From assembly GCF_000818015.1 (NCBI RefSeq), contig NZ_CP007511.1, forward strand, positions 620,001-684,000: DNA of 64,000 nucleotides, written 5' to 3'. The notes beneath the pieces are model-generated. The model did no database searches, was not told the DNA's origin, and saw nothing but the letters and a program-made list of their open reading frames with translations. The position numbers and the translations under genes were made by a program. This document shows, in pieces, positions 1 through 12,069 of the stretch (position 1 is its first letter; each line of letters starts with the position of its first letter). The DNA comes from Stutzerimonas balearica DSM 6083 (GTDB taxonomy: Bacteria > Pseudomonadota > Gammaproteobacteria > Pseudomonadales > Pseudomonadaceae).

Positions 1-2
1 TC

Positions 3-1584
<1,582 letters not shown>

Positions 1585-1590
1585 GCGCGG

Positions 1591-2571
1591 TCAAGGCGTT
1601 GTCTGCTTGTCCAGCCAGGCGCGGACGCGCCGGTAGAGTTGCTCCTGCTCGGCCGCCGCGTCGGCGGGTAGCCGCTGCAGGATGATCTGGCGATAGTTCG
1701 GATGGCGCGCCCGCTGGCTGGCGTCGAGGCGCTCGCGCGCTTGCGGCGAGCGGGTCCCGGTTTGGCCGTAGATGAAGTCCGCAGTGGGCAGCGCCAGTTC
1801 GCTCAGCAGATCGGCGAGCGGCTTGTCCTGTTCTGCCGGACGCCTGGGCTCGATGAGCACCAGGCCGCCGACGTCTTTCGCACCGCTGTTTTGCAGATAG
1901 CGGGCGGCCCAGTAGGCGCCGGTGCCGTGCCCGACGAGCACGACCGTCGCCGCGCCACTGCTGCGCGCTTGTGTCAGGGCGGCCTCAAGGCGGGCCTCGA
2001 TTCGCTGTGCCTGATTCACCGGCTCGGCTTTGGGCTCGGCGGCCGGTGCTTGCGGCGGTTGTGCGTCGTCGAGCGGCGGTGCGGTCTTCTCCGGCAGATA
2101 GCCGGCCTCGCTGGGGGCGCCGTCTGCAGGCGCGGCATCCGCCTCGGGCGCGGTGCCTGCGTCGGGCGCGGGCGCGGCCGGCTCGGCGGCGGGCGGCGCC
2201 GGTGCCGCATCCGGCAGCGTCAGGCTGAGCGTCTGCCAGCCGGCATCCGGCAACTGACGGCGCAGCGGCCCGATGACTCTGGGCCAGTCGGCGCTTTCGC
2301 CATCACCGGGTAGCAGCACGATGACGCCACGGCTCTGCCCCAGGTTCGAGGGCAGCTGCAGGCCGACAAAGGTTTCTTCGCCCGCCTGCAGTTCGAGGGC
2401 CTGACGCGGAAAGCGCTGGGCAAGGGCCCGGCCGAGCTGTTCGCTTCGTTCACCGGCAGCGACCCGCACCGGCTCCGCAGGCGGCGCTTCGGGAGGCGCC
2501 GGGGGCGGCTCCTCGCTTCTCGCGATCGTTGGCAGCAGCAACAGGGTGGCTAGTAGCAGGCTCGGCAGCAT
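1591..2571 (-). CDS. DUF3530-family periplasmic alpha/beta hydrolase-like protein
   Basis: The 326-residue protein begins MLPSLLLATLLLLPTIARSEE, a clear signal peptide. This start has GGAGAG 8 bases upstream, so the longer upstream frame is not used. A Pro/Ala/Glu-rich low-complexity stretch lies near residues 145-200. It is followed by VVLVGHGTGAYWAARYLQ, which resembles the GxSxG nucleophile elbow of alpha/beta hydrolases but reads GHGTG, without the usual Ser. The function is unknown and catalysis is doubtful. It is convergent with djlA, with only 6 bp between the stops. Confidence 0.75.
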   Translation of the reverse strand: MLPSLLLATLLLLPTIARSEEPPPAPPEAPPAEPVRVAAGERSEQLGRALAQRFPRQALELQAGEETFVGLQLPSNLGQSRGVIVLLPGDGESADWPRVIGPLRRQLPDAGWQTLSLTLPDAAPAPPAAEPAAPAPDAGTAPEADAAPADGAPSEAGYLPEKTAPPLDDAQPPQAPAAEPKAEPVNQAQRIEARLEAALTQARSSGAATVVLVGHGTGAYWAARYLQNSGAKDVGGLVLIEPRRPAEQDKPLADLLSELALPTADFIYGQTGTRSPQARERLDASQRARHPNYRQIILQRLPADAAAEQEQLYRRVRAWLDKQTTP

Positions 2572-2689
2572 TCCGTCTCTCCAGGCGCGACCCTCAGGGT
2601 AGCGGCGCTGCTCGCGCATGGCCAGCGGTGGCCACGCCGGGACCGGGCTCGGGTAAACTGCCGCCTTTTCGCTGCTCAAGAGGTGCGCC

Positions 2690-3364
2690 ATGCAGCCTTT
2701 CGCCATCGCTCCGTCGATTCTCTCTGCCGATTTCGCCCGCCTCGGACAGGAGGTGGACAGTGTGCTCGCTGCGGGTGCCGACATCGTTCACTTCGATGTC
2801 ATGGACAACCATTACGTGCCCAACCTGACCATCGGCCCGATGGTCTGCAGCGCCTTGCGCAAGTACGGCATCACCGCGCCGATCGATGTGCACCTGATGG
2901 TCAAGCCGGTCGATCGCATCATCGGCGACTTCCTCGAGGCCGGCGCCAGCTACATCACCTTTCACCCGGAAGCGTCCGAGCACATCGATCGCTCGCTGCA
3001 GCTGATCCGCGACGGCGGCGCCAAGGCCGGGCTGGTGTTCAACCCGGCCACGCCGCTGGACTGCCTGAAGTACGTCATGGACAAGGTCGACATGATCCTG
3101 TTGATGAGCGTCAACCCCGGATTCGGCGGCCAGAAGTTCATTCCCGGTACGCTCGACAAGCTGCGCGAAGCACGCGCGCTGATCGACGCCAGCGGCCGCG
3201 AGATTCGCCTGGAAATCGACGGCGGGGTGAACGTGAAGAACATTCGCGAGATTGCCGAGGCCGGCGCCGACACCTTTGTCGCCGGCTCGGCGATCTTCAA
3301 CCAGCCGGACTACAAGGCCGTGATCGACACCATGCGCGGCGAGCTGGCGCAGGTCCGCCGATGA
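2690..3364 (+). CDS. rpe: Ribulose-phosphate 3-epimerase
   Basis: The 224-residue TIM-barrel enzyme starts [19 protein letters not shown], the family N-terminus. It carries [26 protein letters not shown] and the C-terminal [15 protein letters not shown] motifs that bind metal and phosphate. It interconverts ribulose-5-phosphate and xylulose-5-phosphate in the cytoplasm. The stop overlaps the gph start by ATGA, so the two are coupled, as in other pseudomonads where gph and trpE follow. Confidence 0.96.
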   Translation: MQPFAIAPSILSADFARLGQEVDSVLAAGADIVHFDVMDNHYVPNLTIGPMVCSALRKYGITAPIDVHLMVKPVDRIIGDFLEAGASYITFHPEASEHIDRSLQLIRDGGAKAGLVFNPATPLDCLKYVMDKVDMILLMSVNPGFGGQKFIPGTLDKLREARALIDASGREIRLEIDGGVNVKNIREIAEAGADTFVAGSAIFNQPDYKAVIDTMRGELAQVRR

Positions 3365-4062
3365 ACCGGCTGCAGCGCCTGTTCGACGGCGAGCTGCCGC
3401 GCCTGGCGATGTTCGACCTGGACGGCACGCTGATGGATTCGGTACCTGACCTGGCGGCGGCGGTCGACAGGATGCTGATGCTGCTCGGCCGGCAACCTGC
3501 CGGCATCGAGCGGGTGCGTGACTGGGTCGGCAACGGCTCACGGGTGCTGGTTCGCCGCGCCCTGGCCGGACACTACGAGCACGCCGGCGTCGGCGAGGAC
3601 GAGACCGACGCGGCGCTGGCGCTGTTCATGCAGGCCTATGCCGGTGCGCATGAACTGACCAGCGTGTACCCCGGTGTCGTCGATTGCCTGGACTGGCTGC
3701 GCGAGCGCGGTGTCGCACTGGCGGTGATCACCAACAAGCCGTCGCAGTTCGTCGCGCCGTTACTGGAGGAAAAGGGGCTGGGCGGCTATTTCCGCTGGCT
3801 GGTCGGTGGCGATACCCTGCCTCAGCAGAAGCCCGATCCTGCCGCGTTGCACTGGGTCATGCAGCAGGCCGGCGTAACCGCGGCCGAAGCGCTGTTTGTC
3901 GGCGACTCGCGTAACGACGTGCTGGCTGCTCGCGCGGCCGGCGTGCCCTGCGTCGCGGTCAGCTATGGCTACAACCACGGTCGACCGATCGACGAGGAGG
4001 AGCCGGAGCTGGTGCTCGACGACCTGCGCCAGCTGGTTGCTTCGCCTGAGGGGCTGCGCTAG
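3361..4062 (+). CDS. gph: Phosphoglycolate phosphatase
   Basis: The 233-residue HAD-superfamily protein has motif [11 protein letters not shown] (residues about 18-27), a helical cap domain, motif II VITNKPS, the motif III Lys in QQKPDP, and motif [13 protein letters not shown]. It removes phosphate from 2-phosphoglycolate. The ATG at 3361 overlaps the rpe stop. A non-coding leader of about 180 bp with Trp-attenuation features separates it from trpE. Confidence 0.94.
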   Translation: MNRLQRLFDGELPRLAMFDLDGTLMDSVPDLAAAVDRMLMLLGRQPAGIERVRDWVGNGSRVLVRRALAGHYEHAGVGEDETDAALALFMQAYAGAHELTSVYPGVVDCLDWLRERGVALAVITNKPSQFVAPLLEEKGLGGYFRWLVGGDTLPQQKPDPAALHWVMQQAGVTAAEALFVGDSRNDVLAARAAGVPCVAVSYGYNHGRPIDEEEPELVLDDLRQLVASPEGLR

Positions 4063-4127
4063 TGTGGCGAGGTTTTCCTCCTGCCCGCCGAAGAGATCAG
4101 ATCGTGGTGGTGACTCGCAAACAGTGG

Positions 4128-4172
4128 ATGAAGGTCATCAAGGCCCTGGCGCGCTGGCGCTGGCGCGCCTGA
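4128..4172 (+). CDS. Putative trp leader peptide
   Basis: A 14-codon frame encodes MKVIKALARWRWRA with two Trp codons just before the stop. Three in-frame GTG codons at 4104, 4107 and 4110 could serve as earlier starts and would add a third Trp codon (TGG at 4125). A purine-rich GAAGAG lies upstream of the GTGs. The position in the gph-trpE gap fits a Trp-sensing leader peptide of the kind reported for Pseudomonas trpE. The start choice is uncertain. Confidence 0.7.
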   Translation: MKVIKALARWRWRA

Positions 4173-4244
4173 GCTCCCTGTGCCGGCATCTGGCCGGCCC
4201 CTGTTTGCGAACCGTTCCAAGCCCCCTCAGACCACGAGGCTGAC
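4173..4244 (+). promoter_or_regulatory. Probable trpE attenuator region
   Basis: Just after the leader stop lies a GC-rich inverted repeat, GCCGG...CCGGC, around 4182-4200. It is followed by a C/T-rich stretch and the trpE ribosome-binding region. The arrangement of Trp codons, stop, hairpin and trpE is what attenuation needs. I cannot compute the alternative foldings, so assignment of terminator and anti-terminator stems is inference. Confidence 0.5.
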
Positions 4245-5738
4245 ATGACCCGCGACGAATTTCTGCGTCTGGCCGCCGAAGGCCACAATCGCATTCCGCT
4301 GTCCTTCGAAACCCTGGCCGATTTCGACACCCCGCTGTCGCTCTATCTCAAGCTGGCCGATGCACCCAATTCCTACCTGCTCGAGTCGGTGCAGGGCGGC
4401 GAGAAGTGGGGCCGTTACTCGATCATCGGCTTGCCCTGTCGCACCGTGCTGCGTGTCCATGGACAGCGGATCAGCGTGACCACCGACGGCGTCGAGCAGG
4501 AACGCGCCGAGGTCGAGGATCCGCTGGCCTTTGTCGAGGCATTCCAGCAGCGCTATCGCGTGGCGCCGGTCGAGGGCCTGCCGCGCTTCAACGGCGGGCT
4601 GGTCGGCTACTTCGGCTACGACAGCGTGCGCTACGTCGAGCAGCGCCTGGGCCGCTGCGAGGCACCCGACCCGCTGGGCACGCCGGACATCCTGCTGATG
4701 GTCTCCGACGCCGTGGTGGTGTTCGACAACCTGGCTGGCAAGCTGCATTGCATCGTGCTGGTCGACCCGGCCGCGGCGGATGCCTACGAGCAGGGCCTGG
4801 CCCAGTTGCGTGCCCTGCGTGAGCGCCTGCGCCAGCCGGTCGTGCCGCGCCTGGGGCTGGACTTCGAGACCGGGGCCAGGGGCGAGCCGGTGTTCCGCTC
4901 GAGTTTCTCGCGCGAGGACTTCGAGGCGGCAGTTTCGCGCATCAAGGACTACATCCTCGCCGGCGACTGCATGCAGGTGGTGATCTCCCAGCGCATGTCG
5001 ATCCCCTTCGCCGCCGCGCCGATCGACCTCTATCGGGCGCTGCGCTGTTTCAACCCGACGCCCTACATGTACTTCTTCAATTTCGGCGACTTCCACGTGG
5101 TCGGCTCCTCCCCGGAGGTGCTGGTGCGCGTCGAGGACGGCCTGGTTACCGTGCGGCCGATCGCCGGGACCCGTCCGCGCGGCGCCACCGACGAGGCCGA
5201 CCGTGCCCTCGAGGCCGACCTGTTGTCCGATACCAAGGAGCTGGCCGAGCACCTGATGCTGATCGACCTGGGCCGCAACGACGTCGGCCGGGTCGCCGAG
5301 ACCGGCTCGGTGAAGCTCACCGAGAAGATGGTCATCGAGCGCTATTCCAACGTGATGCACATCGTTTCCAACGTCACCGGGCAGCTCAAGCAGGGGCTCT
5401 CGGCAATGGATGCGCTGCGCGCCATCCTGCCGGCGGGCACCTTGTCCGGTGCGCCGAAGATCCGTGCCATGGAGATCATCGATGAACTGGAGCCGGTCAA
5501 GCGCGGCGTCTACGGCGGTGCGGTCGGCTACCTCGCGTGGAACGGCAACATGGACACCGCCATCGCCATCCGTACCGCGGTGATCAAGGACGGCGAGCTG
5601 CACGTGCAGGCCGGCGCCGGCATCGTCGCCGACTCGCAGCCGGCACTCGAGTGGGAAGAAACCCTGAACAAGCGCCGCGCGATGTTCCGTGCCGTCGCCC
5701 TGGCCGAACAGACCGCCCCCGAACAGTCCGAGCGCTGA
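4245..5738 (+). CDS. trpE: Anthranilate synthase component I
   Basis: The 497-residue protein has the N-terminal Trp-binding LLES element ([15 protein letters not shown]) and the chorismate-binding C-terminal domain. That domain shows [49 protein letters not shown] and the [21 protein letters not shown] active-site region. With TrpG it makes anthranilate from chorismate and glutamine, the first committed step of tryptophan synthesis. Its leader suggests control by tryptophan. trpG starts 11 bp after the stop, so trpE and trpGDC form one cluster here. Confidence 0.96.
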   Translation: MTRDEFLRLAAEGHNRIPLSFETLADFDTPLSLYLKLADAPNSYLLESVQGGEKWGRYSIIGLPCRTVLRVHGQRISVTTDGVEQERAEVEDPLAFVEAFQQRYRVAPVEGLPRFNGGLVGYFGYDSVRYVEQRLGRCEAPDPLGTPDILLMVSDAVVVFDNLAGKLHCIVLVDPAAADAYEQGLAQLRALRERLRQPVVPRLGLDFETGARGEPVFRSSFSREDFEAAVSRIKDYILAGDCMQVVISQRMSIPFAAAPIDLYRALRCFNPTPYMYFFNFGDFHVVGSSPEVLVRVEDGLVTVRPIAGTRPRGATDEADRALEADLLSDTKELAEHLMLIDLGRNDVGRVAETGSVKLTEKMVIERYSNVMHIVSNVTGQLKQGLSAMDALRAILPAGTLSGAPKIRAMEIIDELEPVKRGVYGGAVGYLAWNGNMDTAIAIRTAVIKDGELHVQAGAGIVADSQPALEWEETLNKRRAMFRAVALAEQTAPEQSER

Positions 5739-5749
5739 GGAGCCGAGCC

Positions 5750-6343
5750 ATGCTGCTGATGATCGACAACTACGACTCCTTTACCTACAACGTGGTGCAG
5801 TACCTCGGCGAGCTGGGTGCCGACGTGCACGTGGTACGCAACGACGAACTCGACGTCGCGGCGATCGAGGCACTCGCCCCCGAACGCATCGTCGTCTCTC
5901 CCGGCCCCTGCACGCCGAACGAGGCCGGCGTATCGCTCGAAGTGATCCGCCATTTCGCCGGCAAGCTGCCGATTCTCGGGGTCTGCCTTGGCCATCAGAG
6001 CATCGGCCAGGCCTTCGGCGGCGAAGTGGTCCGCGCACGCCAGGCCATGCACGGCAAGACCAGCCCGGTGTTCCACCGCAACCAGGGCGTGTTCGCCGGC
6101 CTCAACAATCCGCTGACCGTCACCCGCTACCACTCGCTGGTGGTCAAGCGCGAGACGCTGCCCGATTGCTTGGAGATCACCGCCTGGACGCAGCTGGAGG
6201 ACGGCTCGGTCGACGAGATCATGGGCCTGCGGCACAAGACGCTGAGCGTCGAGGGCGTGCAGTTCCATCCCGAATCCATCCTCACCGAACAGGGCCACGA
6301 ACTGTTCGCCAACTTCCTCAAGCAGACCGGAGGCGCGCGCTGA
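5750..6343 (+). CDS. trpG: Anthranilate synthase component II (glutamine amidotransferase)
   Basis: The 197-residue class I amidotransferase begins [14 protein letters not shown]. It has the nucleophile Cys in [12 protein letters not shown] near residue 79 and the His-Glu pair in [10 protein letters not shown] near residue 170. It supplies ammonia from glutamine to TrpE. AGGAG lies 5 bases before the ATG at 5750. The stop overlaps trpD (TGATG). Confidence 0.95.
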   Translation: MLLMIDNYDSFTYNVVQYLGELGADVHVVRNDELDVAAIEALAPERIVVSPGPCTPNEAGVSLEVIRHFAGKLPILGVCLGHQSIGQAFGGEVVRARQAMHGKTSPVFHRNQGVFAGLNNPLTVTRYHSLVVKRETLPDCLEITAWTQLEDGSVDEIMGLRHKTLSVEGVQFHPESILTEQGHELFANFLKQTGGAR

Positions 6344-7389
6344 TGGAGATCAAGGAAGCGCTCAACCGGATCGTCGCTCAGCTGGACCTGACCACCGACG
6401 AAATGAAGGACGTGATGCGCCAGATCATGACCGGGCAATGTACCGATGCGCAGGTCGGTGCCTTCCTCATGGGCATGCGCATGAAGAGCGAGACCATCGA
6501 TGAAATCGTCGGCGCGGTGCAGGTCATGCGTGAGCTGGCCGCGCCGGTCGCCTTTGACAGCGAGCGGCTGGTCGATACCTGCGGCACCGGCGGCGACGGC
6601 ATGAACATCTTCAATGTCTCCACCGCGGCGGCGTTCGTCGTCGCCGCAGCAGGAGGCAAGGTAGCGAAGCACGGCAACCGTGCAGTGTCCGGCAAGAGCG
6701 GCAGTGCCGACCTGCTGGAGGCGGCGGGGGTCTACCTCGACCTCGCCCCTGAGCAGGTGGCGCGCAGCGTCGACGCGGTGGGCGTGGGCTTCATGTTTGC
6801 CCCGGCACATCACGGCGCCATGCGTTTCGCCGCGGGCCCGCGGCGCGAACTGGGGCTGCGTACGCTGTTCAATATCCTCGGGCCGATGTCCAACCCGGCG
6901 GGTGTGAAGCATCAGGTGCTCGGCGTGTTCAGCAAGGCGTTGTGCCGACCGATGGCCGAGGTGCTGCAGCGCCTGGGCAGCAAGCACGTGCTGGTGGTGC
7001 ATGCGCAGGATGGCCTGGACGAGGTCAGCCTCGCCGCGCCGACCCATGTGGCCGAGCTGAAGGATGGCGCGATCCGCGAGTACAGCGTGCAGCCGGAGGA
7101 CTTCGGCATTCGTAGCCAGAGCCTGATCGGGCTTAACGTCGAAGACGCACAGGGTTCGCTGGCACTGATCAAGGATGCGCTCGGGCGCCGGCAAACCGAG
7201 AACGGTCAGAAGGCTGCCGACATGATCGTGCTCAACGCTGGCGCTGCGCTCTATGCCGCGGACCAGGCGTCTTCGTTCAAGCAGGGCGTGGAACTGGCCC
7301 ACGATGCGCTCAGTACCGGCCTGGCGCGCGACAAGCTCGAGGAGCTGGTGTCCTTTACCGCCGTGTTCAAGCAGGAGAATGCCCGATGA
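6343..7389 (+). CDS. trpD: Anthranilate phosphoribosyltransferase
   Basis: The 348-residue enzyme has the PRPP-binding [17 protein letters not shown] motif near residue 80, [15 protein letters not shown], and [19 protein letters not shown]. It transfers the phosphoribosyl group of PRPP to anthranilate. The start at 6343 lies inside the trpG stop, and the gene overlaps trpC by 4 bp, so translation is coupled along trpGDC. Confidence 0.96.
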   Translation: MEIKEALNRIVAQLDLTTDEMKDVMRQIMTGQCTDAQVGAFLMGMRMKSETIDEIVGAVQVMRELAAPVAFDSERLVDTCGTGGDGMNIFNVSTAAAFVVAAAGGKVAKHGNRAVSGKSGSADLLEAAGVYLDLAPEQVARSVDAVGVGFMFAPAHHGAMRFAAGPRRELGLRTLFNILGPMSNPAGVKHQVLGVFSKALCRPMAEVLQRLGSKHVLVVHAQDGLDEVSLAAPTHVAELKDGAIREYSVQPEDFGIRSQSLIGLNVEDAQGSLALIKDALGRRQTENGQKAADMIVLNAGAALYAADQASSFKQGVELAHDALSTGLARDKLEELVSFTAVFKQENAR

Positions 7390-8219
7390 GCGTGCCAACC
7401 GTGCTGGAGAAGATCGTTGCCCGCAAGGCCGAGGAAGTGGCCGAGCGCCGCGCCCGAGTGGCGCTCGACGAGTTGGCGCGGCAGGCCGCGGCTGCCGATC
7501 CGGTGCGCGGCTTCGCCGACGCGCTGATCCGCCGCGTGCGCGCCAAGGAGGCGGCAGTGATCGCCGAGGTGAAGAAGGCCTCGCCGAGCAAGGGCGTGCT
7601 GCGTGAGAACTTCGATCCGGTGCAGATCGCCCGTAGCTACGAAGCCGGTGGCGCGGCCTGCCTGTCGGTGCTCACCGACATCGATTTCTTCCAGGGCGCC
7701 GATGCCTACCTGCAGCAGGCGCGTTCGGCCTGCAGCCTGCCGGTGATTCGCAAGGATTTCATGATCGACCCCTACCAGGTGGTCGAGGCCCGGGCCCTGG
7801 GTGCCGATTGCATTCTGCTGATTGCCGCGGTGCTCGATGACGGCCAGCTGGCCGAGTTGTCCGCCGAAGCGCGTTCGCTGGGCATGGACGTGCTGGTGGA
7901 AGTGCACGATGCCAGCGAGCTTGAGCGGGCGCTGAAGCTGGAGACGCCGCTGTTGGGGATCAACAACCGCAACCTGCACACCTTCGAGGTGAGCCTGGAA
8001 ACGACGCTCGACCTGTTGCCGCGCATTCCGCAGGACCGCATCGTGGTCACCGAGAGCGGCATTCTCAATCGGGCCGACGTCGAGCTGATGGAAATCAACC
8101 AGGTCTACGCCTTCCTCGTCGGCGAGGCCTTCATGCGCGCGGAACAGCCGGGCGCCGAGTTGCAGCGCCTGTTCTTTCCCGAGCGCCGTCAGCGCACGGT
8201 AGCCGCCGATCCACAGTAG
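7386..8219 (+). CDS. trpC: Indole-3-glycerol phosphate synthase
   Basis: The 277-residue TIM barrel has [14 protein letters not shown] (catalytic Lys), [31 protein letters not shown] and TESGIL. It closes the indole ring from carboxyphenylamino-deoxyribulose phosphate. It is last in the trpEGDC cluster. A bidirectional terminator follows at about 8239, shared with vfr coming from the other side. Confidence 0.96.
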   Translation: MSVPTVLEKIVARKAEEVAERRARVALDELARQAAAADPVRGFADALIRRVRAKEAAVIAEVKKASPSKGVLRENFDPVQIARSYEAGGAACLSVLTDIDFFQGADAYLQQARSACSLPVIRKDFMIDPYQVVEARALGADCILLIAAVLDDGQLAELSAEARSLGMDVLVEVHDASELERALKLETPLLGINNRNLHTFEVSLETTLDLLPRIPQDRIVVTESGILNRADVELMEINQVYAFLVGEAFMRAEQPGAELQRLFFPERRQRTVAADPQ

Positions 8220-8238
8220 GGTCGGCCTTCGTCTGAAA

Positions 8239-8280
8239 CGAAAAGGCCGGAGTCGCGTCGCCGCGGCTCCGGCCTTTTCC
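8239..8280. terminator. Bidirectional intrinsic terminator between trpC and vfr
   Basis: A long inverted repeat, AAAGGCCGGAG ... CTCCGGCCTTTT, lies between the convergent trpC and vfr stops. The GC-rich stem is bounded by A and T runs on both sides, so it can end transcription from either direction. Confidence 0.9.
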
Positions 8281-8293
8281 TGCTCGGGCGCGC

Positions 8294-8938
8294 TCAGCGC
8301 GTACCGAACACCACCATCGTCTTGCCCTTCACGTAGACCAGCCCCTGAGCCTCGAGGCTCTTGAGTACCCGGCCTACCATCTCCCGCGAACAACCGACGA
8401 TACGGCCGATCTCCTGGCGGGTGATCTTGATCTGCATGCCGTCGGGGTGGGTCATGGCGTCAGGTTGCTTGCACAGGTCGAGCAGGGTGCGCGCGACGCG
8501 GCCGGTGACGTCGAGAAACGCCAGGTCGCCGACCTTGCGCGTGGTGGCGCGCAGGCGATCGGCCATCTGGCTGCCCAGCGCATAGAGAATTTCCGGGTCC
8601 TGCTGGGTCAGTTCGCGGAACTTCGTGTAGCTGAGTTCCGCCACCTCGCATTCGGTCTTGGCGCGAACCCAGGCACTGCGTTCCTTCTCGCTGCCCTCCT
8701 TTTCGAACAGGCCCATCTCGCCGAAGAAGTCGCCGGCGTTGAGATAGGCGATGATCATTTCGCGGCCGTCATCGTCTTCGATGAGGATGGTGACCGAACC
8801 CTTGACGATATAGAACAGCGACTCGCAACGATCCCCTTGGTAGATGATTGTGCTCTTGGCCGTGTAACGGCGTCGGTGGCAGTGCGCCAGCAACTTGTCG
8901 ATGTTCTTTACCTTGGGTGTGAGTGTGATAGCTACCAT
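8294..8938 (-). CDS. vfr: CRP-family transcriptional regulator Vfr
   Basis: The 214-residue protein has a cAMP-binding jelly roll with the phosphate-binding cassette ([21 protein letters not shown], residues about 70-92). A C-terminal winged HTH carries [21 protein letters not shown] near residue 170. Vfr is the Pseudomonas CRP homologue that controls virulence, motility and quorum-sensing genes. The start MVAITLTPK matches the family length of 214. Longer upstream frames lack family similarity. Confidence 0.95.
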   Translation of the reverse strand: MVAITLTPKVKNIDKLLAHCHRRRYTAKSTIIYQGDRCESLFYIVKGSVTILIEDDDGREMIIAYLNAGDFFGEMGLFEKEGSEKERSAWVRAKTECEVAELSYTKFRELTQQDPEILYALGSQMADRLRATTRKVGDLAFLDVTGRVARTLLDLCKQPDAMTHPDGMQIKITRQEIGRIVGCSREMVGRVLKSLEAQGLVYVKGKTMVVFGTR

Positions 8939-9161
8939 GCTCTGAGTCCCGGGATAATGCTTGGATAAATGTTGGTTCTTATTGTTTGAATTCATCATGT
9001 CCGCAGCTCTTTTGGCCAGCCAACCCGGAGGGTAAGCGGTCAGACATAACCTGCGATACATTTTTGCGGTGGGTCAACGCACCTTTGGTCGGGTCCGCTG
9101 TCCGCAGCGGCAGAAGTCCACATGTTAAGCTATTGCTCCTTTCAAATTGTGGAGCCAGTTG

Positions 9162-9584
9162 ATGAAAGCGCGCATTCAATGGGTCGATGGCGCCATGTTT
9201 TTAGGTGAATCGGGCAGTGGGCACGTCGTGGTGATGGATGGGCCGCCCGAAGCCGGAGGGCGTAATCTCGGGGTACGACCCATGGAAATGCTGTTGCTTG
9301 GCCTCGGCGGGTGCAGCAACTTCGATGTGGTGAGCATCCTGAAAAAGTCCCGACAGGCGGTCGATAGTTGCGAAGCCTTCGTCGAGGCCGAGCGTGCCAG
9401 CGAGGACCCCAAGGTCTTCACCAAGATCCACCTACGCTTCGTGGTCAAGGGGCACGCCCTGAAGGAGCCGCAGGTCAAGCGTGCCGTGGAACTGTCGGCG
9501 GAGAAGTACTGCTCGGCCTCGATCATGCTGGGCCGCGCCGGCGTCGAGATCACCCACTCCTACGAGATCGTCGAGCTGCAGTAA
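9162..9584 (+). CDS. OsmC-family protein
   Basis: The 140-residue protein has the OsmC core PMEMLLLGLGGCSNFDVVSILKK (reactive Cys near residue 50) and the second conserved Cys in SAEKYCSASIMLG near residue 115. Proteins of this fold reduce organic hydroperoxides through the Cys pair, but the substrate of this subgroup is not established. The start at 9162 has GGAG 11 bases upstream. Its position between vfr and speD matches other Pseudomonas genomes. Confidence 0.88.
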   Translation: MKARIQWVDGAMFLGESGSGHVVVMDGPPEAGGRNLGVRPMEMLLLGLGGCSNFDVVSILKKSRQAVDSCEAFVEAERASEDPKVFTKIHLRFVVKGHALKEPQVKRAVELSAEKYCSASIMLGRAGVEITHSYEIVELQ

Positions 9585-9780
9585 GCGCTTGGCGGTCGGC
9601 GACAGCCGCTGGTGAGCGCATCGGCCGCCCAGCATGGCGTGCGCTCGGTTGCCCCGGGCGATCACGTCGATCACGCAATTGCCTAACCTCCGCGCGTAGA
9701 GAGGCCCGGCGTCCGGGCGGCGGGGTTTCGTCTGCCGGTATGCTCAGCACCTGGGCAGGGCCGCACGCGAGAGATCTTCA

Positions 9781-10578
9781 ATGGCGACAAGCAAACTCAA
9801 GCTCCACGGGTTCAACAACCTGACCAAGACCTTGAGCTTCAACATCTACGACATCTGCTATGCGCAGACGCCGGAAGACCAGCAGGCGTACGTCCAGTAC
9901 ATCAACGAAGAGTACGATGCCGAACGCCTGACGCAGATTCTCGGCGATGTCGTCGACATCATCGGCGCGAACATCCTCAACATCGCCCGCCAGGACTACG
10001 ACCCACAAGGCGCCAGCGTGACCATGCTGATCTCCGAGCAGCCGGTGACGCCGACCGACAGCCAGATCGAGGAGTCGCCCGGGCCGCTGCCGGATACCGT
10101 CGTTGCGCACCTCGACAAGAGCCACATCACCGTGCATACCTACCCGGAAATCCATCCGGACGACGGTATCGCCACCTTCAGGGTCGACATCGACGTCTCG
10201 ACCTGTGGGGTGATCTCACCGCTCAAGGCGCTGAACTACCTGATTCATCAGTTCGATTCGGACATCGTCACCGTCGACTACCGGATACGCGGGTTCACCC
10301 GCGATGTCGAAGGCAGGAAGCACTTCATCGACCACGAGATCAATTCGATCCAGAACTACCTCTCCGACGACACTCGCGCGGCGTACCAGATGACTGACGT
10401 CAACGTGTATCAGGAGAACCTGTTCCACACCAAGATGCTGCTCAAGGACTTCGCGCCGGAGAACTACCTGTTCGGCGATGCCACGCGCAACCTCTCGCCG
10501 CCGCAGCGCCAGCAGGTCGAAGCGCGACTGCGCCACGAGATGCTGGAGATCTTCTACGCACGCAACATGTCGAGCTGA
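9781..10578 (+). CDS. speD: S-adenosylmethionine decarboxylase proenzyme
   Basis: The 265-residue protein is of the enterobacterial class. It has the autocleavage site [13 protein letters not shown]: Ser114 would become the pyruvoyl group of the alpha chain after cleavage at Lys113-Ser114. C203 in the [15 protein letters not shown] region and the catalytic His are also in place. It makes decarboxylated SAM for spermidine synthesis. Confidence 0.93.
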   Translation: MATSKLKLHGFNNLTKTLSFNIYDICYAQTPEDQQAYVQYINEEYDAERLTQILGDVVDIIGANILNIARQDYDPQGASVTMLISEQPVTPTDSQIEESPGPLPDTVVAHLDKSHITVHTYPEIHPDDGIATFRVDIDVSTCGVISPLKALNYLIHQFDSDIVTVDYRIRGFTRDVEGRKHFIDHEINSIQNYLSDDTRAAYQMTDVNVYQENLFHTKMLLKDFAPENYLFGDATRNLSPPQRQQVEARLRHEMLEIFYARNMSS

Positions 10579-10591
10579 CGCGGCCCTTCGC

Positions 10592-11479
10592 TCAGGCTTT
10601 CTTCACCACTTCCTGCGGGTCGGCGTGTACCAGCACCTCGGCGCGTGGGTAGTGCGCCTTGATCGCCGCCTCCACCTCGTCACACAGCGCATGCGCGCGC
10701 GACAGCGACAGTTCGCCGGGCAGCTCCAGGTGCAACTGGACGAACCAGCGTGTGCCCGATATCCGCGTGCGCAGGTCGTGGCAGCCGAGCACGCCGGGCA
10801 CGGTGCGGGCCAGGCGCTGCATGTCTTCGCCGATTTCCGGCGAGAGCTCGGTATCCATCAGCACCGCTGCCGCCTCGCGCAGGATGCTCGCCGCGCTCCA
10901 GAGAATGTAGAAGGCGATGGCGATGCCGAAGACTGCATCCAGCCGCGCCCAGCCGTAGCTGGCCAACACCAGCGCCAGCAGGATGCTGAGGTTGAGCAGC
11001 AGGTCGGAGCGATAGTGCAGCGAGTCGGCGCGAATCGCGGTCGAGCCGGTGAGCCTGACCACGTGTCGTTGGTAGGCCAGCAGCGCCGCGGTCAGCAGCA
11101 GGGAGACGATGATCACCACGATGCCCACCAGGGGCGCGCCCAGCGGCTGCGGATGCAGCAGCCGATCGACCCCTTGCGCCCCCACGAGCAGGGCGCTGAC
11201 GCCGATGAACGCGGCCTGGCCGAGGCCCGCCAGCGCTTCGGCCTTGCCGTGGCCATAGCGATGATCGTCGTCAGCCGGGCGCAGCGAGTAATGCACGGCG
11301 AGCAGGTTGATCAGCGAGGCGGCGCCATCGAGCAGCGAGTCGGTGAGCCCGGCGAGCAGGCTGACCGAGCCGCTCAGCCACCAGGCGACCGCCTTGCTAA
11401 GGGCCAGGAACAGCGCGACGGCCAGCGCTGCGCCGGACGCGCGACGCAGCAGGCGGGCGTGCTCTGCGCTGACGCTCAT
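10592..11479 (-). CDS. fieF: Cation-diffusion-facilitator efflux protein (FieF/YiiP type)
   Basis: The 295-residue protein has six predicted membrane helices. The site-A motif is D47-x3-D51 in LTDSLLDGAASL, paired with HYRSDLLLNL in helix V. A C-terminal cytoplasmic domain carries HDLRTRISGTRWFVQLHLELP. FieF-type proteins exchange cytoplasmic Fe(II) or Zn(II) for protons. It lies 7 bp after the lipoprotein gene and is likely cotranscribed with it. Confidence 0.88.
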   Translation of the reverse strand: MSVSAEHARLLRRASGAALAVALFLALSKAVAWWLSGSVSLLAGLTDSLLDGAASLINLLAVHYSLRPADDDHRYGHGKAEALAGLGQAAFIGVSALLVGAQGVDRLLHPQPLGAPLVGIVVIIVSLLLTAALLAYQRHVVRLTGSTAIRADSLHYRSDLLLNLSILLALVLASYGWARLDAVFGIAIAFYILWSAASILREAAAVLMDTELSPEIGEDMQRLARTVPGVLGCHDLRTRISGTRWFVQLHLELPGELSLSRAHALCDEVEAAIKAHYPRAEVLVHADPQEVVKKA

Positions 11480-11486
11480 CGGCCGC

Positions 11487-11915
11487 TCACGCCGCCGGCC
11501 GCAGGCCGAACGCCGCGAGCTGGTCCAGGCTGCCCTGGTGGCGAATCAGGCGCGGGTCGTCCAGCGGCAGGCTGCGGCCGGTTTCGGCCTCGATGATGGC
11601 CTTCAGGCGAGCCTGGTCGATCTGGCCGTCGGCGCCGATGGCTTCCTGCAGCTTTTGCGGAGCCACCGAGTACTCGTCGCCCGGCAGGTAGATGGCGCCC
11701 GTGGCGAAGTCGATGCCAAAGGCGATCAGCCCGGGAATCACGTAGAACAGCAGGCCGACCGCGTCGAGCACGGCGATGGCCGGGTCGATACGGCCTTCGA
11801 TCTGGCCACGGCGGTCCGGGTAGAACAGCGTGCCGCAGGCCGACAGCTGGGTGACCAGCGTGAGGGTGAGCAGGCCGCCAAGCAGACGGGAGCGGGGAAG
11901 CGATCGGGTAACCAT
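11487..11915 (-). CDS. Predicted lipoprotein of unknown function
   Basis: The 142-residue protein begins with a lipoprotein signal ending in TQLSAC, so Cys27 would be lipidated. The start at 11915 has GGAGG 7 bases upstream. A second hydrophobic stretch, AVLDAVGLLFYVIPGLIAFGIDFATGAIYLP, follows, and the C-terminal half is charged. I recognise it only as a conserved Pseudomonas hypothetical of the polyribonucleotide-free lipoprotein type; no activity can be assigned. Confidence 0.75.
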   Translation of the reverse strand: MVTRSLPRSRLLGGLLTLTLVTQLSACGTLFYPDRRGQIEGRIDPAIAVLDAVGLLFYVIPGLIAFGIDFATGAIYLPGDEYSVAPQKLQEAIGADGQIDQARLKAIIEAETGRSLPLDDPRLIRHQGSLDQLAAFGLRPAA

Positions 11916-12069
11916 GCGTACCTCCGGAAATAGTGGCGCAACTATACAAGGGAGCGATGATGTTTTCTCGACATCAGACCGCGATCCGTGGCGACCTGTT
12001 CGTTGCCGCGCTCGACGCCCACTGCCGCCGCCGGGCTGCCTATAATCGCGGCCTGAAGCGGAGTAGCCC

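Noticed and set aside
2572..2784. Longer start for the DUF3530 protein
   Set aside because: The extra 71 residues precede a clear signal peptide and overlap the rpe start; GGAGAG supports the inner ATG.
4227..8393. Long minus-strand frames opposite trpE, trpG, trpD and trpC
   Set aside because: They are antisense shadows of well-supported trp genes, with compositions typical of reversed high-GC coding sequence.
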